Of a DNA stretch of 64,000 nucleotides, positions 16,247 to 23,323 are shown piece after piece. Under the pieces are notes generated by a model. The model searched no databases. It was not told the origin of the DNA and saw only the letters and a program-made list of their open reading frames with translations. Positions within the stretch are counted from its first letter, which is position 1. The number at the start of each line of letters is the position of its first letter. The translations under genes were made by a program, and so were the position numbers. The stretch is from Nitrospirota bacterium (GTDB lineage Bacteria > Nitrospirota > JACRHJ01): contig JAJYJM010000002.1 of the NCBI GenBank assembly GCA_021789495.1, positions 1-64,000 on the forward strand. Direction: 5' to 3'.

Positions 16247-17776
16247 TTACCTGACCACCCCGATACGCCCGTCCTCGGCAAGCCCGTCAACTGTCCCGCC
16301 CATCGCCGATACGCGAGAGAGATAATCCACGACGTCTTTCGTAATCACCTCTCCGGGGACGAGCATCGGTATTCCCGGCGGATAAACCGTAACAATCTCG
16401 GAGGAGAGTCTGCCCGCACACTTATCGAGCAGGACAAGCTCGTGCGCCGCAAAGAACGCTTCCCTGGGAGATCTGTCGCCCGGCTGCGGCCCGTCGATGG
16501 GTTTCGGGCCGTCCGCTATAGGAAATCCCTGCGGCGTTCCCATCGGCGGCTTGACCTGCTCCCAATCGAATTTTTTCGATGCGGGCGGTTGACCGCCCGC
16601 AGACGGTCTACCATCCGCAATCTTGTGGAGCGCATCGACGAGCCGCGACACGTCCTCCTTCCTGTCGCCTATCGAGACGATTACCAGGACGTGGAACGGG
16701 TCCGCCATCTCCACCTGTATGTCGTGCTCCATGTTCAGGGCCTGCGATACCTGGTACCCCGTCATCCCCAGCCCGCTTACGTTTATCGCAAGCTTTGTCT
16801 CGTCTAAGTCTCCCATGCCGCGCAGCAGGACGTCTTTTTTCTCCAGGCACCGGAATCCCTCTGTCCCGTTAATCTCCCCCCGCGCCCATCTGGCAAGCGT
16901 GAGCGCCTTGGAAAGCAGTTTCTCTCCCTCGGTGGCCATTTGCATTCTTGCCAAATCGAGCGAGGCCATGAGGATGTACGACGGGCTTGTTGTCTGCAGG
17001 ACCTTCAGCACGCCCGCGAGCGTCATAACGTCCACGCGCCCGGCCCTCGCGTGCATCATGGACGCCTGCGTCATGCCGCCGATTATCTTGTGCGTGGACT
17101 GCACGACCATGTCCGCGCCGCACGAAAGCGCGGACTTCGGAAGCTCCGGGTGGAAGCCCAGGTGCGGCCCGTGCGCCTCGTCCACGAGCACAGTCATGCC
17201 GCGCCCGTGCGCGAAAGGGATGATTCTCTCTAAGTCTGCGCAGATGCCGTAGTAGTTCGGCGATGTAATGACCAGCACCTTTATCTCCGGCGCCGCGCTC
17301 TCCACCGCCTGCCGGACGGAATCGAACGTGACGTTCATGGACATCATGAGTGCGGCGTCCATCACGGGGTAGATGAACTGCGTCCGTGCGCCTGCGAGTA
17401 TCGCGCCCGCCAGGACGGACTTGTGGCAGTTCCGGGCCGCGAGGATGCCGTCGCCCGGGTTGCACACGGTCATAATCATCGCGTGGTTGCCTACCGTCGT
17501 GCCGTTTAAGAGGAAGAAGGAGCGGTCGGCCCCGTATGCCTTGGCGGCGAGTTCCTGAGCCTCCTTTATTACGCCGGTCGGCTTCTGGAGGCTGTCAACT
17601 TCGTCGAGCGTCGTTAAGTCGATGGAGAATATGTTCGGCCCGACGTATTTCACAAAACGCGTGGCGATTCCCTTGCCGGACTTGTGCCCCGGCGTATGGA
17701 AGGAAATCTTCCGCGATTCGGCCAAGGAAACCATCGCGTCGAAGAGAGGGGTCTTATACTGGGAGGGGTCGGGCAT
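16247..17776 (-). CDS. speA: Fold-type-I Orn/Lys/Arg decarboxylase, probably arginine decarboxylase
   Basis: PLP enzyme making agmatine (or cadaverine/putrescine) for polyamines. The 509 residues contain HTPGHK at 27-32, NGTTVGNHA at 91-99, DEAHG at 199-203 and the PLP lysine K230 in STHKIIGGMTQAS. It resembles Bacillus SpeA in size and family. Substrate is inferred from the neighbouring speE and speD. Around residues 390-430 a Pro/Gly/Asp-rich linker contains a long GCGGGCGGT palindrome. The gene begins only 2 bp after the stop of an inserted DUF559 gene, and no good ribosome-binding site remains upstream. Confidence 0.86.
   Translation of the reverse strand: MPDPSQYKTPLFDAMVSLAESRKISFHTPGHKSGKGIATRFVKYVGPNIFSIDLTTLDEVDSLQKPTGVIKEAQELAAKAYGADRSFFLLNGTTVGNHAMIMTVCNPGDGILAARNCHKSVLAGAILAGARTQFIYPVMDAALMMSMNVTFDSVRQAVESAAPEIKVLVITSPNYYGICADLERIIPFAHGRGMTVLVDEAHGPHLGFHPELPKSALSCGADMVVQSTHKIIGGMTQASMMHARAGRVDVMTLAGVLKVLQTTSPSYILMASLDLARMQMATEGEKLLSKALTLARWARGEINGTEGFRCLEKKDVLLRGMGDLDETKLAINVSGLGMTGYQVSQALNMEHDIQVEMADPFHVLVIVSIGDRKEDVSRLVDALHKIADGRPSAGGQPPASKKFDWEQVKPPMGTPQGFPIADGPKPIDGPQPGDRSPREAFFAAHELVLLDKCAGRLSSEIVTVYPPGIPMLVPGEVITKDVVDYLSRVSAMGGTVDGLAEDGRIGVVR
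16581..16600. repeat. 20-bp palindrome related to the GCCGGT family, in speA
   Basis: GCGGGCGGT and ACCGCCCGC are exact inverted arms around TG, encoding AGGQPPA in a linker of the decarboxylase. The core differs by one base per arm from GCCGGT/ACCGGC. A weaker ACGGTCTACC copy follows at about 16604. Confidence 0.75.
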
Positions 17777-17777
17777 G

Positions 17778-18188
17778 TTAGCTTTCGTAACGCCCCCCCT
17801 GCCCCCCTCTTAACCCAAGAGGGGGGTTAAGGAAGACATTAATTTTTTCAAAAATATCCTCGGCGTCTTCAAGAACTTCATTGTTGGAAAACCGCAGTAC
17901 TTCAATTTTGAGTTCTTTTAAGTATTCCGTACGCTCCGCATCATATATTTTATTGTCGGTGTCGTTGTGATGACCGCCGTCTAATTCTATGGCAAGTTGT
18001 ATCGATGGACAGTAAAAATCCAGGATATACGGACCAACGCTGTATTGACGATAAAATTTTAAATTTTGAAATTGCTTTTCTCTCACGTAAGACCAAAAAA
18101 TCCTTTCCGCCTCCGTTTCTTTGTGGCGTAATTCTTTTCTGCGCTGTTTCAGGATTGGGTCGTTTCTAAGGGGTTTCATATTTTTCAT
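17778..18188 (-). CDS. DUF559 (Vsr-like) endonuclease bounded by repeats
   Basis: A 136-residue DUF559 nuclease-fold protein related to Vsr/PD-(D/E)xK enzymes: ETEAERIFW at 24-32, FYRQYSVGPYILDFYCP at 45-61 (D57), AIELDGGHH at 66-74 (E69, D70) and VLRFSNNEV at 97-105. The AT-rich body contrasts with its neighbours. The ATG lies at the end of repeat copy R2, and residues ~119-134 (NPPLGLRGGQGGRYE) are encoded by repeat copy R1, so the gene spans almost exactly from one repeat to the next. It sits between speE and speA. Substrate unknown; an element-borne nuclease is the likeliest idea. Confidence 0.85.
   Translation of the reverse strand: MKNMKPLRNDPILKQRRKELRHKETEAERIFWSYVREKQFQNLKFYRQYSVGPYILDFYCPSIQLAIELDGGHHNDTDNKIYDAERTEYLKELKIEVLRFSNNEVLEDAEDIFEKINVFLNPPLGLRGGQGGRYES
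17786..17835. repeat. DUF559-associated palindromic repeat, copy R1
   Basis: CGTAACG, a C-rich block, then CCCTCTTAACCCAAGAGGG-type palindrome and TTAAGGAAG. It encodes the C-terminus of the DUF559 protein and abuts the speA start. Same orientation as R2, inverted relative to R3. Confidence 0.85.
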
Positions 18189-18234
18189 AACGCCCCCCTT
18201 CCCCCCTCTTACCTTAAGAGGGGGGTATAGGAAG
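18186..18234. repeat. DUF559-associated palindromic repeat, copy R2
   Basis: Direct repeat of R1 (CATAACGCCCCC ... CCTCTTACCTTAAGAGG ... TATAGGAAG). Its first three bases on the + strand are the complement of the DUF559 start codon. Confidence 0.85.
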
Positions 18235-18270
18235 TTGGAATTTATATATATGTTAATTCAATTTTTTTTC

Positions 18271-18316
18271 CCTAATCCCCCTCTTGGGTTAAGAGGGGGA
18301 CAGAGGGGGCGTTACG
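18271..18316. repeat. DUF559-associated palindromic repeat, copy R3
   Basis: Inverted copy of R1/R2 (CCCCCTCTTGGGTTAAGAGG ... GGGGGCGTTACG), 36 bp from R2. Its reverse complement matches R1 over about 45 bp with a few changes. Confidence 0.85.
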
Positions 18317-18336
18317 AAAAATCTCAGCCGCATCAG

Positions 18337-18364
18337 TAGGGGCCGACCCATGTGTCGGCCCTAA
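18337..18364. repeat. GGGCCGAC hairpin repeat
   Basis: AGGGGCCGAC / GTCGGCCCT arms around a short CATG-containing loop, directly after the stop of the 122-residue gene. It may act as that gene's terminator and resembles dispersed intergenic palindromes. Confidence 0.6.
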
Positions 18365-18367
18365 TGT

Positions 18368-18736
18368 TTAAGGCAACAAGGGTCTTTTATCTATATTTAA
18401 ATCCGCCCTCATAGCAGCTGATAGCTCATTTCCTGCTTCATGTCTTTCGGGTGTATTTGGTTCAGTATTAGCGAATCTTTGCGCAGAGCGTATTACCATA
18501 GGAGAGCCAACCATCTCTACTCTTCCTTCCCAATATCCATATGCCATTGCAGTTTCATCATTATGAACTACGGCCGCATTAAAAATAGCTTGTTGCAAGC
18601 CTACGTATGCTTCGCGTTTCTCAATGAACGCACGGTATTCCAATGCACTTTTTTTATTTAAAAGAGATTGAACAAATGTGGTTAATAAACTACCTAAGCC
18701 TAAACCTCCAAAAAGAGGGAAAACCCACTGTGTCAT
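18368..18736 (-). CDS. Hypothetical membrane-anchored protein, AT-rich
   Basis: Unrecognised 122-residue protein: a short N-terminal hydrophobic segment (WVFPLFGGLGLGSLLTTFVQSLL, about 4-26) followed by a mostly helical soluble part with EYRAFIEKREAYVGLQQAIF. No catalytic motif seen. GC is well below the polyamine genes on each side; with the DUF559 unit it forms an inserted AT-rich island between speE and speA. A real gene is likely, given clean codon structure and a hairpin at its stop. Confidence 0.6.
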   Translation of the reverse strand: MTQWVFPLFGGLGLGSLLTTFVQSLLNKKSALEYRAFIEKREAYVGLQQAIFNAAVVHNDETAMAYGYWEGRVEMVGSPMVIRSAQRFANTEPNTPERHEAGNELSAAMRADLNIDKRPLLP

Positions 18737-18761
18737 AAGTCACCTTACTTATTTTTAAATC

Positions 18762-18791
18762 AAAAACGGCCCTCGGTTTCCCTTGGGCCGT
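18762..18791 (-). terminator. Terminator after speE
   Basis: Read leftwards: ACGGCCC, a 12-base loop, GGGCCGT, then TTTTG, 33 bp after the speE stop. Confidence 0.75.
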
Positions 18792-18823
18792 CTCCTTTAT
18801 AATCTTATCGGAAGCCGCGCCCG

Positions 18824-19744
18824 CTAATTATACGTAAATATCGGCGCGTTGTCCTCGATGATGATGGTCTGCTCTTCGATGGCCTTGCGGACGTATTTCG
18901 GCAGGTGCATGAGGTGCCGGTGGGCCTCGCCGTCGTAATACTTAAGCTCGCCCGCGACGCGCTGGGCAATCATCTTGTCGATGGCCTCCGCCGTGAGCTT
19001 CTTCGGGTCGTTCTTTTTGGATGCGAGCGCGAAGCCCCAGGGAAGCCCGAAGGAGGGTATCGCCGCGGGCATGGAGACGACGTGCGGAAACACCTGCTGA
19101 AGGGTCTTGTGGACGGCGGTAAGGTTCAGGAGCTTGCCGTTGGCGGTAGTCCCGGCCTGTAGGGCTATCGTCCCCTCGTCCGTCAGGCGGTCCCAGACGA
19201 GCTTGTAGAACTCACGGGTATACAGGAGATACGCCGGGCCTTCCTCGACCGGCTCGGATATGTCTATGATTATTACGTCGTATTTTTTGTCGTTCTCTTC
19301 AAGCCACCTGCGGGCGTCGGTGAAGGCCAATTCCGTGCGCTTATCGTGAAACGCCCCGGCGTGGTATTCCGGCAGGAGCTCCTCGGACATCCGCACGACC
19401 TCTTCGTCGATGTCCACCATCAGGCAGTGGTTTACGGTCTTGTGCCGCAGGACTTCCCGAAGCGTCGCGCCCTCGCCGCCGCCGACGATGAAGACGTCCT
19501 TAGGCGCCGGATGCAGGAGCATTGCGGGGTGAACGAGCACCTCGTGGTAGATGAACTCGTCCACCTCGGAGGACTGCATCTTCCCGTCCAGGACGAGACA
19601 GTGTCCGTACGACCCCGTCTCCATTATTTCCATCGCCTGGAACTTCGTCTGCCCGCTGTAGAGCGTCTTTTTGATACCGTGTATATGACCCTCTTCCGGG
19701 GTCAGGTAATCAATGAACCACTTGGAGTTTTTGGCCTGCGTCAT
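18824..19744 (-). CDS. speE: Polyamine aminopropyltransferase (SpeE family, ACL5-like motifs)
   Basis: Transfers aminopropyl groups from decarboxylated SAM to a polyamine. The 306 residues have IVGGGEGATLREVLRHK around 86-102 and DISEPVEEGPAYLLYT at about 161-176. Typical bacterial spermidine synthases read GGGDGG and DxTDP; the GGGEGAT and D.SEPVE.GPAY pattern is closer to thermospermine/aminopropylagmatine synthases (ACL5, Thermus type). Substrate could therefore be agmatine or spermidine. Its start overlaps the speD 3' end by 35 bp, implying coupled translation. Confidence 0.9.
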   Translation of the reverse strand: MTQAKNSKWFIDYLTPEEGHIHGIKKTLYSGQTKFQAMEIMETGSYGHCLVLDGKMQSSEVDEFIYHEVLVHPAMLLHPAPKDVFIVGGGEGATLREVLRHKTVNHCLMVDIDEEVVRMSEELLPEYHAGAFHDKRTELAFTDARRWLEENDKKYDVIIIDISEPVEEGPAYLLYTREFYKLVWDRLTDEGTIALQAGTTANGKLLNLTAVHKTLQQVFPHVVSMPAAIPSFGLPWGFALASKKNDPKKLTAEAIDKMIAQRVAGELKYYDGEAHRHLMHLPKYVRKAIEEQTIIIEDNAPIFTYN

Positions 19745-20135
19745 ATTCCTCTGTTTCCACTTTGTGCGGGAGTTTTGTCCCGTCGAAAGAAAGCATCCCG
19801 CGCTTCATCTCCACCATCGACGGGCTTTTCGCCCCGAACTCGCGGATGAGGTAGTGCGCGGCCTCCTGCGGAATTATAAGGTCTCCGCAGGTGAAGATGT
19901 CCACCGCGGCGTAGTTGTATTCCGGCCACGTGTGGATGGAGAGATGGGATTCGGCGATGATGACCATCCCGCTTATCCCGAACGGGTTGAACTCATGGAA
20001 CGCGACCTCGACGACGGTCGCCTTTGCCTCGCGGGCGGCTTTGACCATTATCTCCCGGACGCGGTCCAAGTCCTGGAGTATTCCGTCTGAGCAATCCCGC
20101 AACTCGAGCAGCAAATGTGTTCCCAAAGCCTGCAA
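19710..20135 (-). CDS. speD: S-adenosylmethionine decarboxylase proenzyme
   Basis: Self-cleaving pyruvoyl enzyme that supplies decarboxylated SAM to SpeE. With the TTG start at 20135 (AGGAGG nine bases before it) the protein has 141 residues and the catalytic set E62-S63 (cleavage, AESHLSIHTWPE), H68 and C83 (FTCG), the same numbering as the Thermotoga enzyme, which supports this start over longer readings. The stop lies 35 bp inside speE. A ~330-base leader with promoter, small ORF and terminator-like hairpin precedes it. Confidence 0.93.
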   Translation of the reverse strand: MQALGTHLLLELRDCSDGILQDLDRVREIMVKAAREAKATVVEVAFHEFNPFGISGMVIIAESHLSIHTWPEYNYAAVDIFTCGDLIIPQEAAHYLIREFGAKSPSMVEMKRGMLSFDGTKLPHKVETEEYDAGQKLQVVH

Positions 20136-20259
20136 CCTATTTACCCTCCTTTTTCTGCCGGCATACACCGGCTCTTTAAATGAACTTCGGCTGGAGCAAT
20201 TACGTGTCCGGCTGACCACGCTAACTCCCCGGATTCGCGGGGTTTTTCAAGTTTAACAT

Positions 20260-20305
20260 AAAAAAGGCGCTTGAGTGCCCATGATAAAGGCAGTCTCGTC
20301 GCGCC
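20260..20305 (-). terminator. Terminator/attenuator-like hairpin in the speD leader
   Basis: Read leftwards: GGCGC ... TGCC ... GGGCA ... GCGCC followed by six T at 20265-20260. It lies between the small ORF and speD, so it could attenuate speD or end a small RNA. Confidence 0.5.
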
Positions 20306-20339
20306 TCGGTTCGACCGATATGTTTTGTTCGCCGTACCC

Positions 20340-20393
20340 CTACCTGAAAGGCAGGCCGAGGAGCGCTGACTTGATATGTAAGCTCGTACTCAT
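20340..20393 (-). CDS. Small leader ORF (17 codons) upstream of speD
   Basis: ATG at 20393 is preceded by a good ribosome-binding stretch (GGGGAGGG) and reads MSTSLHIKSALLGLPFR before TAG. Beyond the TAG the same frame stays open for 28 more codons to 20253, crossing the terminator hairpin. It could be a leader peptide controlling speD, or an accidental ORF in a structured RNA. No family recognised. Confidence 0.4.
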   Translation of the reverse strand: MSTSLHIKSALLGLPFR

Positions 20394-20472
20394 ACGGCCC
20401 TCCCCTTTAAGGTTCACGGATAACAGCGGGCCGGAAATGGCCCCGTCCTCATAATCCTTTTTCAGGTTGATA

Positions 20473-20500
20473 AATATATACCAATTTCGGCAAATTGCAA
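20473..20500 (-). promoter_or_regulatory. Promoter of the speD leader
   Basis: Read leftwards: TTGCAA (20500-20495), 16-bp spacer, TATATT (20478-20473), placing the start near 20466, about 330 bases before speD. Confidence 0.5.
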
Positions 20501-20628
20501 GAAAAAAATAACGTCCGCAAGCCTTGGCCGGAGTGCGCGCCGAGCTTTTTTGGTTGCCTTGAATGCCCGCGTTGTGATAAAGTTTAAAATGTAACGGTTA
20601 TTTCTTAAAGAAGGAGGTGTTTGGGAAG

Positions 20629-20799
20629 ATGCCAAGGGTTATCGGCGATGACTGCATAATGTGCGGGTCCTGCGAGGCGGAATGCCCCGAGAGCGCGATA
20701 AGCGAGGGAGACCCGAAGTATGTTATTGATCCCGCAAAGTGCACGGACTGCGGCACCTGCGAGGAAGCCTGTCCGAACGAGGCTATAAAGCCGGAGTAA
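20629..20799 (+). CDS. 2[4Fe-4S] ferredoxin
   Basis: Small electron carrier of 56 residues with two CxxCxxCxxxC clusters: CIMCGSCEAECP (C9, C12, C15, C19) and CTDCGTCEEACP near the C-terminus. AAGGAGG at 20611-20617 supports the ATG at 20629. It stands alone with its own terminator; partner enzymes are not in the window. Confidence 0.93.
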   Translation: MPRVIGDDCIMCGSCEAECPESAISEGDPKYVIDPAKCTDCGTCEEACPNEAIKPE

Positions 20800-20821
20800 T
20801 GCCGGTTTAAAGTTCCGGAAA

Positions 20822-20860
20822 ACAGACGGGCGTTCCCTTGTGGGGGCGCCCTTTCTGTCT
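20822..20860 (+). terminator. Terminator after ferredoxin
   Basis: ACAGA.GGGCG ... GCGCCC..TGTCT hairpin with TTTCTGTCT downstream, 23 bp after the stop. Confidence 0.65.
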
Positions 20861-20917
20861 GAAAGGCGGGGACGACCGTAATCCCGGCCACTCGATTTTA
20901 TCATTCAGGAGGTGTAA

Positions 20918-21355
20918 ATGTCTGAGCCGGCGAAGGCTACTGTAAAGTTTGTTGACGGGATGCAGTTCGTGGGGCAGTCCGGGACGGGACATGCCTTCGT
21001 GATGGACGCCGCGCCGGGTGTCGGCGGGGAGAACACGGGCCCGAGGCCGATGGAGCTTCTCCTTGTCGGCGTCGGCGGCTGCACGGCTATGGACGTTGTC
21101 TCTATCCTAAGAAAAAAGAAGATGGACGTGCGCGGCCTCGCGGTGAACGTCAAGGGGCACTGGGTCGAGGGCGAGAATACCTACCCGAAGTATTTCAAGG
21201 ACATCGAGTTGGAGTACGTCGTTACCGGGAAGGGCATTACGGAGGACGCGGTAAGGAGGGCTATCTCGCTTTCCGAGGAGAAATACTGCTCCGTCATGGC
21301 GAACCTCCGGGGCGTCTCCAAGATTACGACGAGCTATAAAATCGTAACCGAATGA
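20918..21355 (+). CDS. OsmC/YhfA-family protein
   Basis: Predicted thiol-dependent peroxidase or related OsmC-fold protein, 145 residues. It shows the YhfA-like pattern GPRPMELLLVGVGGCTAMDV (C near 61, on the central helix) and the second-half motif AVRRAISLSEEKYCSVMANL with a second Cys near 127, the two cysteines used by OsmC peroxidases. AGGAGG precedes the start. Its TGA overlaps the ATG of the DUF166 gene, so the two are coupled. Confidence 0.88.
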   Translation: MSEPAKATVKFVDGMQFVGQSGTGHAFVMDAAPGVGGENTGPRPMELLLVGVGGCTAMDVVSILRKKKMDVRGLAVNVKGHWVEGENTYPKYFKDIELEYVVTGKGITEDAVRRAISLSEEKYCSVMANLRGVSKITTSYKIVTE

Positions 21356-22218
21356 AGCTTTTAATCGTCTCCAACGACAAATACAGGCCCGGTCCGCGAG
21401 AGCCGTTCTCCGTAATCATGGAGGACATATTCTCCGAGCGCGTGATAAATCACCTGAAGAACGACTACGCCGACCTTTGCAACGGATGCGGGAACGACTG
21501 CGACCACTGCCGCGACAAGTTCCCCGTGCTGTTTCCGGTGGATTTCAAGGAGGACATTGCGGGCGTTATCCTCCTGCCCGCGGAACTGCCGTATTACGTG
21601 GACGACCCCGGCGCGTATCTGCCGGAGGAGATGCCTGTGCACGACGTGATGCTGGCTATACATGTCCATGAGGACCTGCTCATGTCCCTGCCGGGACGGG
21701 CGCATAGCGCAGGCGCGAAGGCATTCATCGCGCCCTCGGAAGACCCGGCATGGCTGAGCCAGTGGACGCGCGGCAGGCTCAGGAAAATATGCGACCAGTT
21801 CGGTATGGAGAGCGCATTCCCGAAGCCCTTCTGCTCGTTTTTACCCACGCCCGACCAGCCGGTGCTCTCCGAGTTCGGGCGTCATTTCCGCATCGGGAAG
21901 CCCAAGATAAAGCTCCGCGTGCAGGACGGCAGAATAATCGACGCGCAGGTTGTCGCATCCGCACCGTGCGGCTGCACGTATTTCGTCGCGAGGAACCTGC
22001 TTGGCAAGGAAATCGACGAGAATCTAAACGTGAACGTTACGGCGAAATACTGGCACAGCTACCCCTGCGTCGCAAGCATGGACATAGACAGAGAGCTTGC
22101 CGACGCGCCGCTTCACAAGGGCGGCTACCTGCACTACGAGGCCGTGGCCGACGCCGTGAAGGACGAAATGCCCGAGATGGACGTCAAAAAGGACAAGGTG
22201 CGGATTACCGGGAAATAG
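21352..22218 (+). CDS. DUF166 family protein
   Basis: A 288-residue protein of the DUF166 family, best known from archaea and anaerobes and sometimes wrongly labelled thymidylate synthase. It has cysteine-rich segments CNGCGNDCDHC (about residues 43-53) and ASAPCGCTYFVARNL (about 203-217), plus YWHSYPCVASMDID, suggesting metal or Fe-S binding. Overlap with the OsmC gene (ATGA) points to a shared role. Enzymatic activity unknown. Confidence 0.8.
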   Translation: MKLLIVSNDKYRPGPREPFSVIMEDIFSERVINHLKNDYADLCNGCGNDCDHCRDKFPVLFPVDFKEDIAGVILLPAELPYYVDDPGAYLPEEMPVHDVMLAIHVHEDLLMSLPGRAHSAGAKAFIAPSEDPAWLSQWTRGRLRKICDQFGMESAFPKPFCSFLPTPDQPVLSEFGRHFRIGKPKIKLRVQDGRIIDAQVVASAPCGCTYFVARNLLGKEIDENLNVNVTAKYWHSYPCVASMDIDRELADAPLHKGGYLHYEAVADAVKDEMPEMDVKKDKVRITGK

Positions 22219-22230
22219 CCGGAGGTCTGC

Positions 22231-23211
22231 TTACCGCCCCAGCACCTTAACCGCGGTAGCCATCTTGGCTTCGGTATTCCCGAAGATACCGCCCGCTTCC
22301 CTTGTCTCATAGTTTATCTGCACGCGACTGCCCTTGGAAATCGAATCGGCGGTTATTGTATTTCCTTTTGCATCCTGGACTGTGGCGCCCGGCTTCAGAT
22401 AGAAAACGGTCAGGGAGCCGCCGTCGGGCGTTGCGAAGATCTTTGCAGTGAAGGCTTTCGACGGCCAGCTTCTGACGACGTAGATAGAGGCCGTAACGGT
22501 CTGCCCGGAAGCCGCAGGTGCCGTCTGAGTTGGGGCGGCGGCCTGCGTCCGTGGCGGAACCGGCTGAGCGGGGACGGGGGCGGCGGCCACAGACCCCTGA
22601 AGGAGCGCGTTTTTGAAATCGCTCTGGGCAATGTCCGAATGGAAGGCGTCCATGACTTTGCCGAGCGCGCCGTTAAGAGAATCCTCAAAGAGTCCGGGCG
22701 TCCAGCCCACGGCGCTACTCTCCACATTACCTTTTCCTATGACCTTTTTCCAGGCCGTCCTGCCGGTCTGGTCGTCGAGTTCGAACGTGAGCTTGGCGTT
22801 GGCGTTTGCGTCCACCGTCCAGAATCCGGACACTGGCGTAGTCCATAAATCGTCTATCGAGGTATTCAGCACCTTGATGTTCGTGACATTCATCGCTGGC
22901 GTGCCGGGGGCGGGCGGATTCTCCACCTTATATCCTTCGCTCTCAAGACACGCGATAACGGAACTTGTAACTATATGCGAGAGGTTCAGTTCCTTCTCCA
23001 GCGCCACGTATCCGGCTGTCTTCTGGCCCACGTATTGAGGCTCGGAGCGGTTGTCCTGGGCCTTTGCGACATAGACCACAATCCCGCTGCCGGAGTTGCC
23101 GGAGCCCTTGGGCACGTAGTTGTTTATGTGAACATAATCGGTGCCGAAGGCGCATCCCATCGCGGGCAGAATTAGCAGGCAGACGAGCGCAAAAAACCTG
23201 ACGTGCTTCAT
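22231..23211 (-). CDS. Lipoprotein, YajG-like N-terminal region
   Basis: A 326-residue predicted lipoprotein (signal ending LPAMGC, Cys 20). Residues 25-190 resemble YajG/DUF-type outer-membrane lipoproteins: 'VYVAKAQDNR', 'SSVIACLESEGYKV' and a basic-acid pattern typical of that fold. A Pro/Ala/Gln-rich linker (about 205-240) leads to a C-terminal beta-rich part of ~85 residues. No catalytic motifs. Converges with the DUF166 gene with 12 bp between stops. Confidence 0.65.
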   Translation of the reverse strand: MKHVRFFALVCLLILPAMGCAFGTDYVHINNYVPKGSGNSGSGIVVYVAKAQDNRSEPQYVGQKTAGYVALEKELNLSHIVTSSVIACLESEGYKVENPPAPGTPAMNVTNIKVLNTSIDDLWTTPVSGFWTVDANANAKLTFELDDQTGRTAWKKVIGKGNVESSAVGWTPGLFEDSLNGALGKVMDAFHSDIAQSDFKNALLQGSVAAAPVPAQPVPPRTQAAAPTQTAPAASGQTVTASIYVVRSWPSKAFTAKIFATPDGGSLTVFYLKPGATVQDAKGNTITADSISKGSRVQINYETREAGGIFGNTEAKMATAVKVLGR

Positions 23212-23323
23212 AATTCCATACCCCCTTTATTTATAAACTCTATTGAATTTCTTTGCCGAACAGGCTTAATTTATAGGCAATAAGGTTCTTTGTCAACGGA
23301 AAAATAAGGGATGAAAAGGCGGA

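Larger units (their letters stand above)
20253..20466 (-). ncRNA. Structured speD leader or independent small RNA
   Basis: The ~210 bases downstream of the promoter contain several pairable segments: GGGCC / GGCCC near 20430-20450, GCGCTCCTCGG (near 20360) with CCGAGGCGC (20301-20309), and CCTG-AAAGG-CAGG near 20343-20355. They end in the T6 terminator. I matched it to no known riboswitch or 6S RNA. Function unassigned. Confidence 0.35.

Noticed and set aside
18121-18339. 72-codon + strand frame through R2 and R3
   Set aside because: Translation of the palindromic repeats (NPPLGLRGGQRGRYE) plus the antisense of DUF559; not an independent gene.
20300-20320. GGTTCGA-like T-loop hinting at a tRNA
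   Set aside because: No acceptor stem, anticodon arm or CCA context around it; part of the speD leader hairpins.
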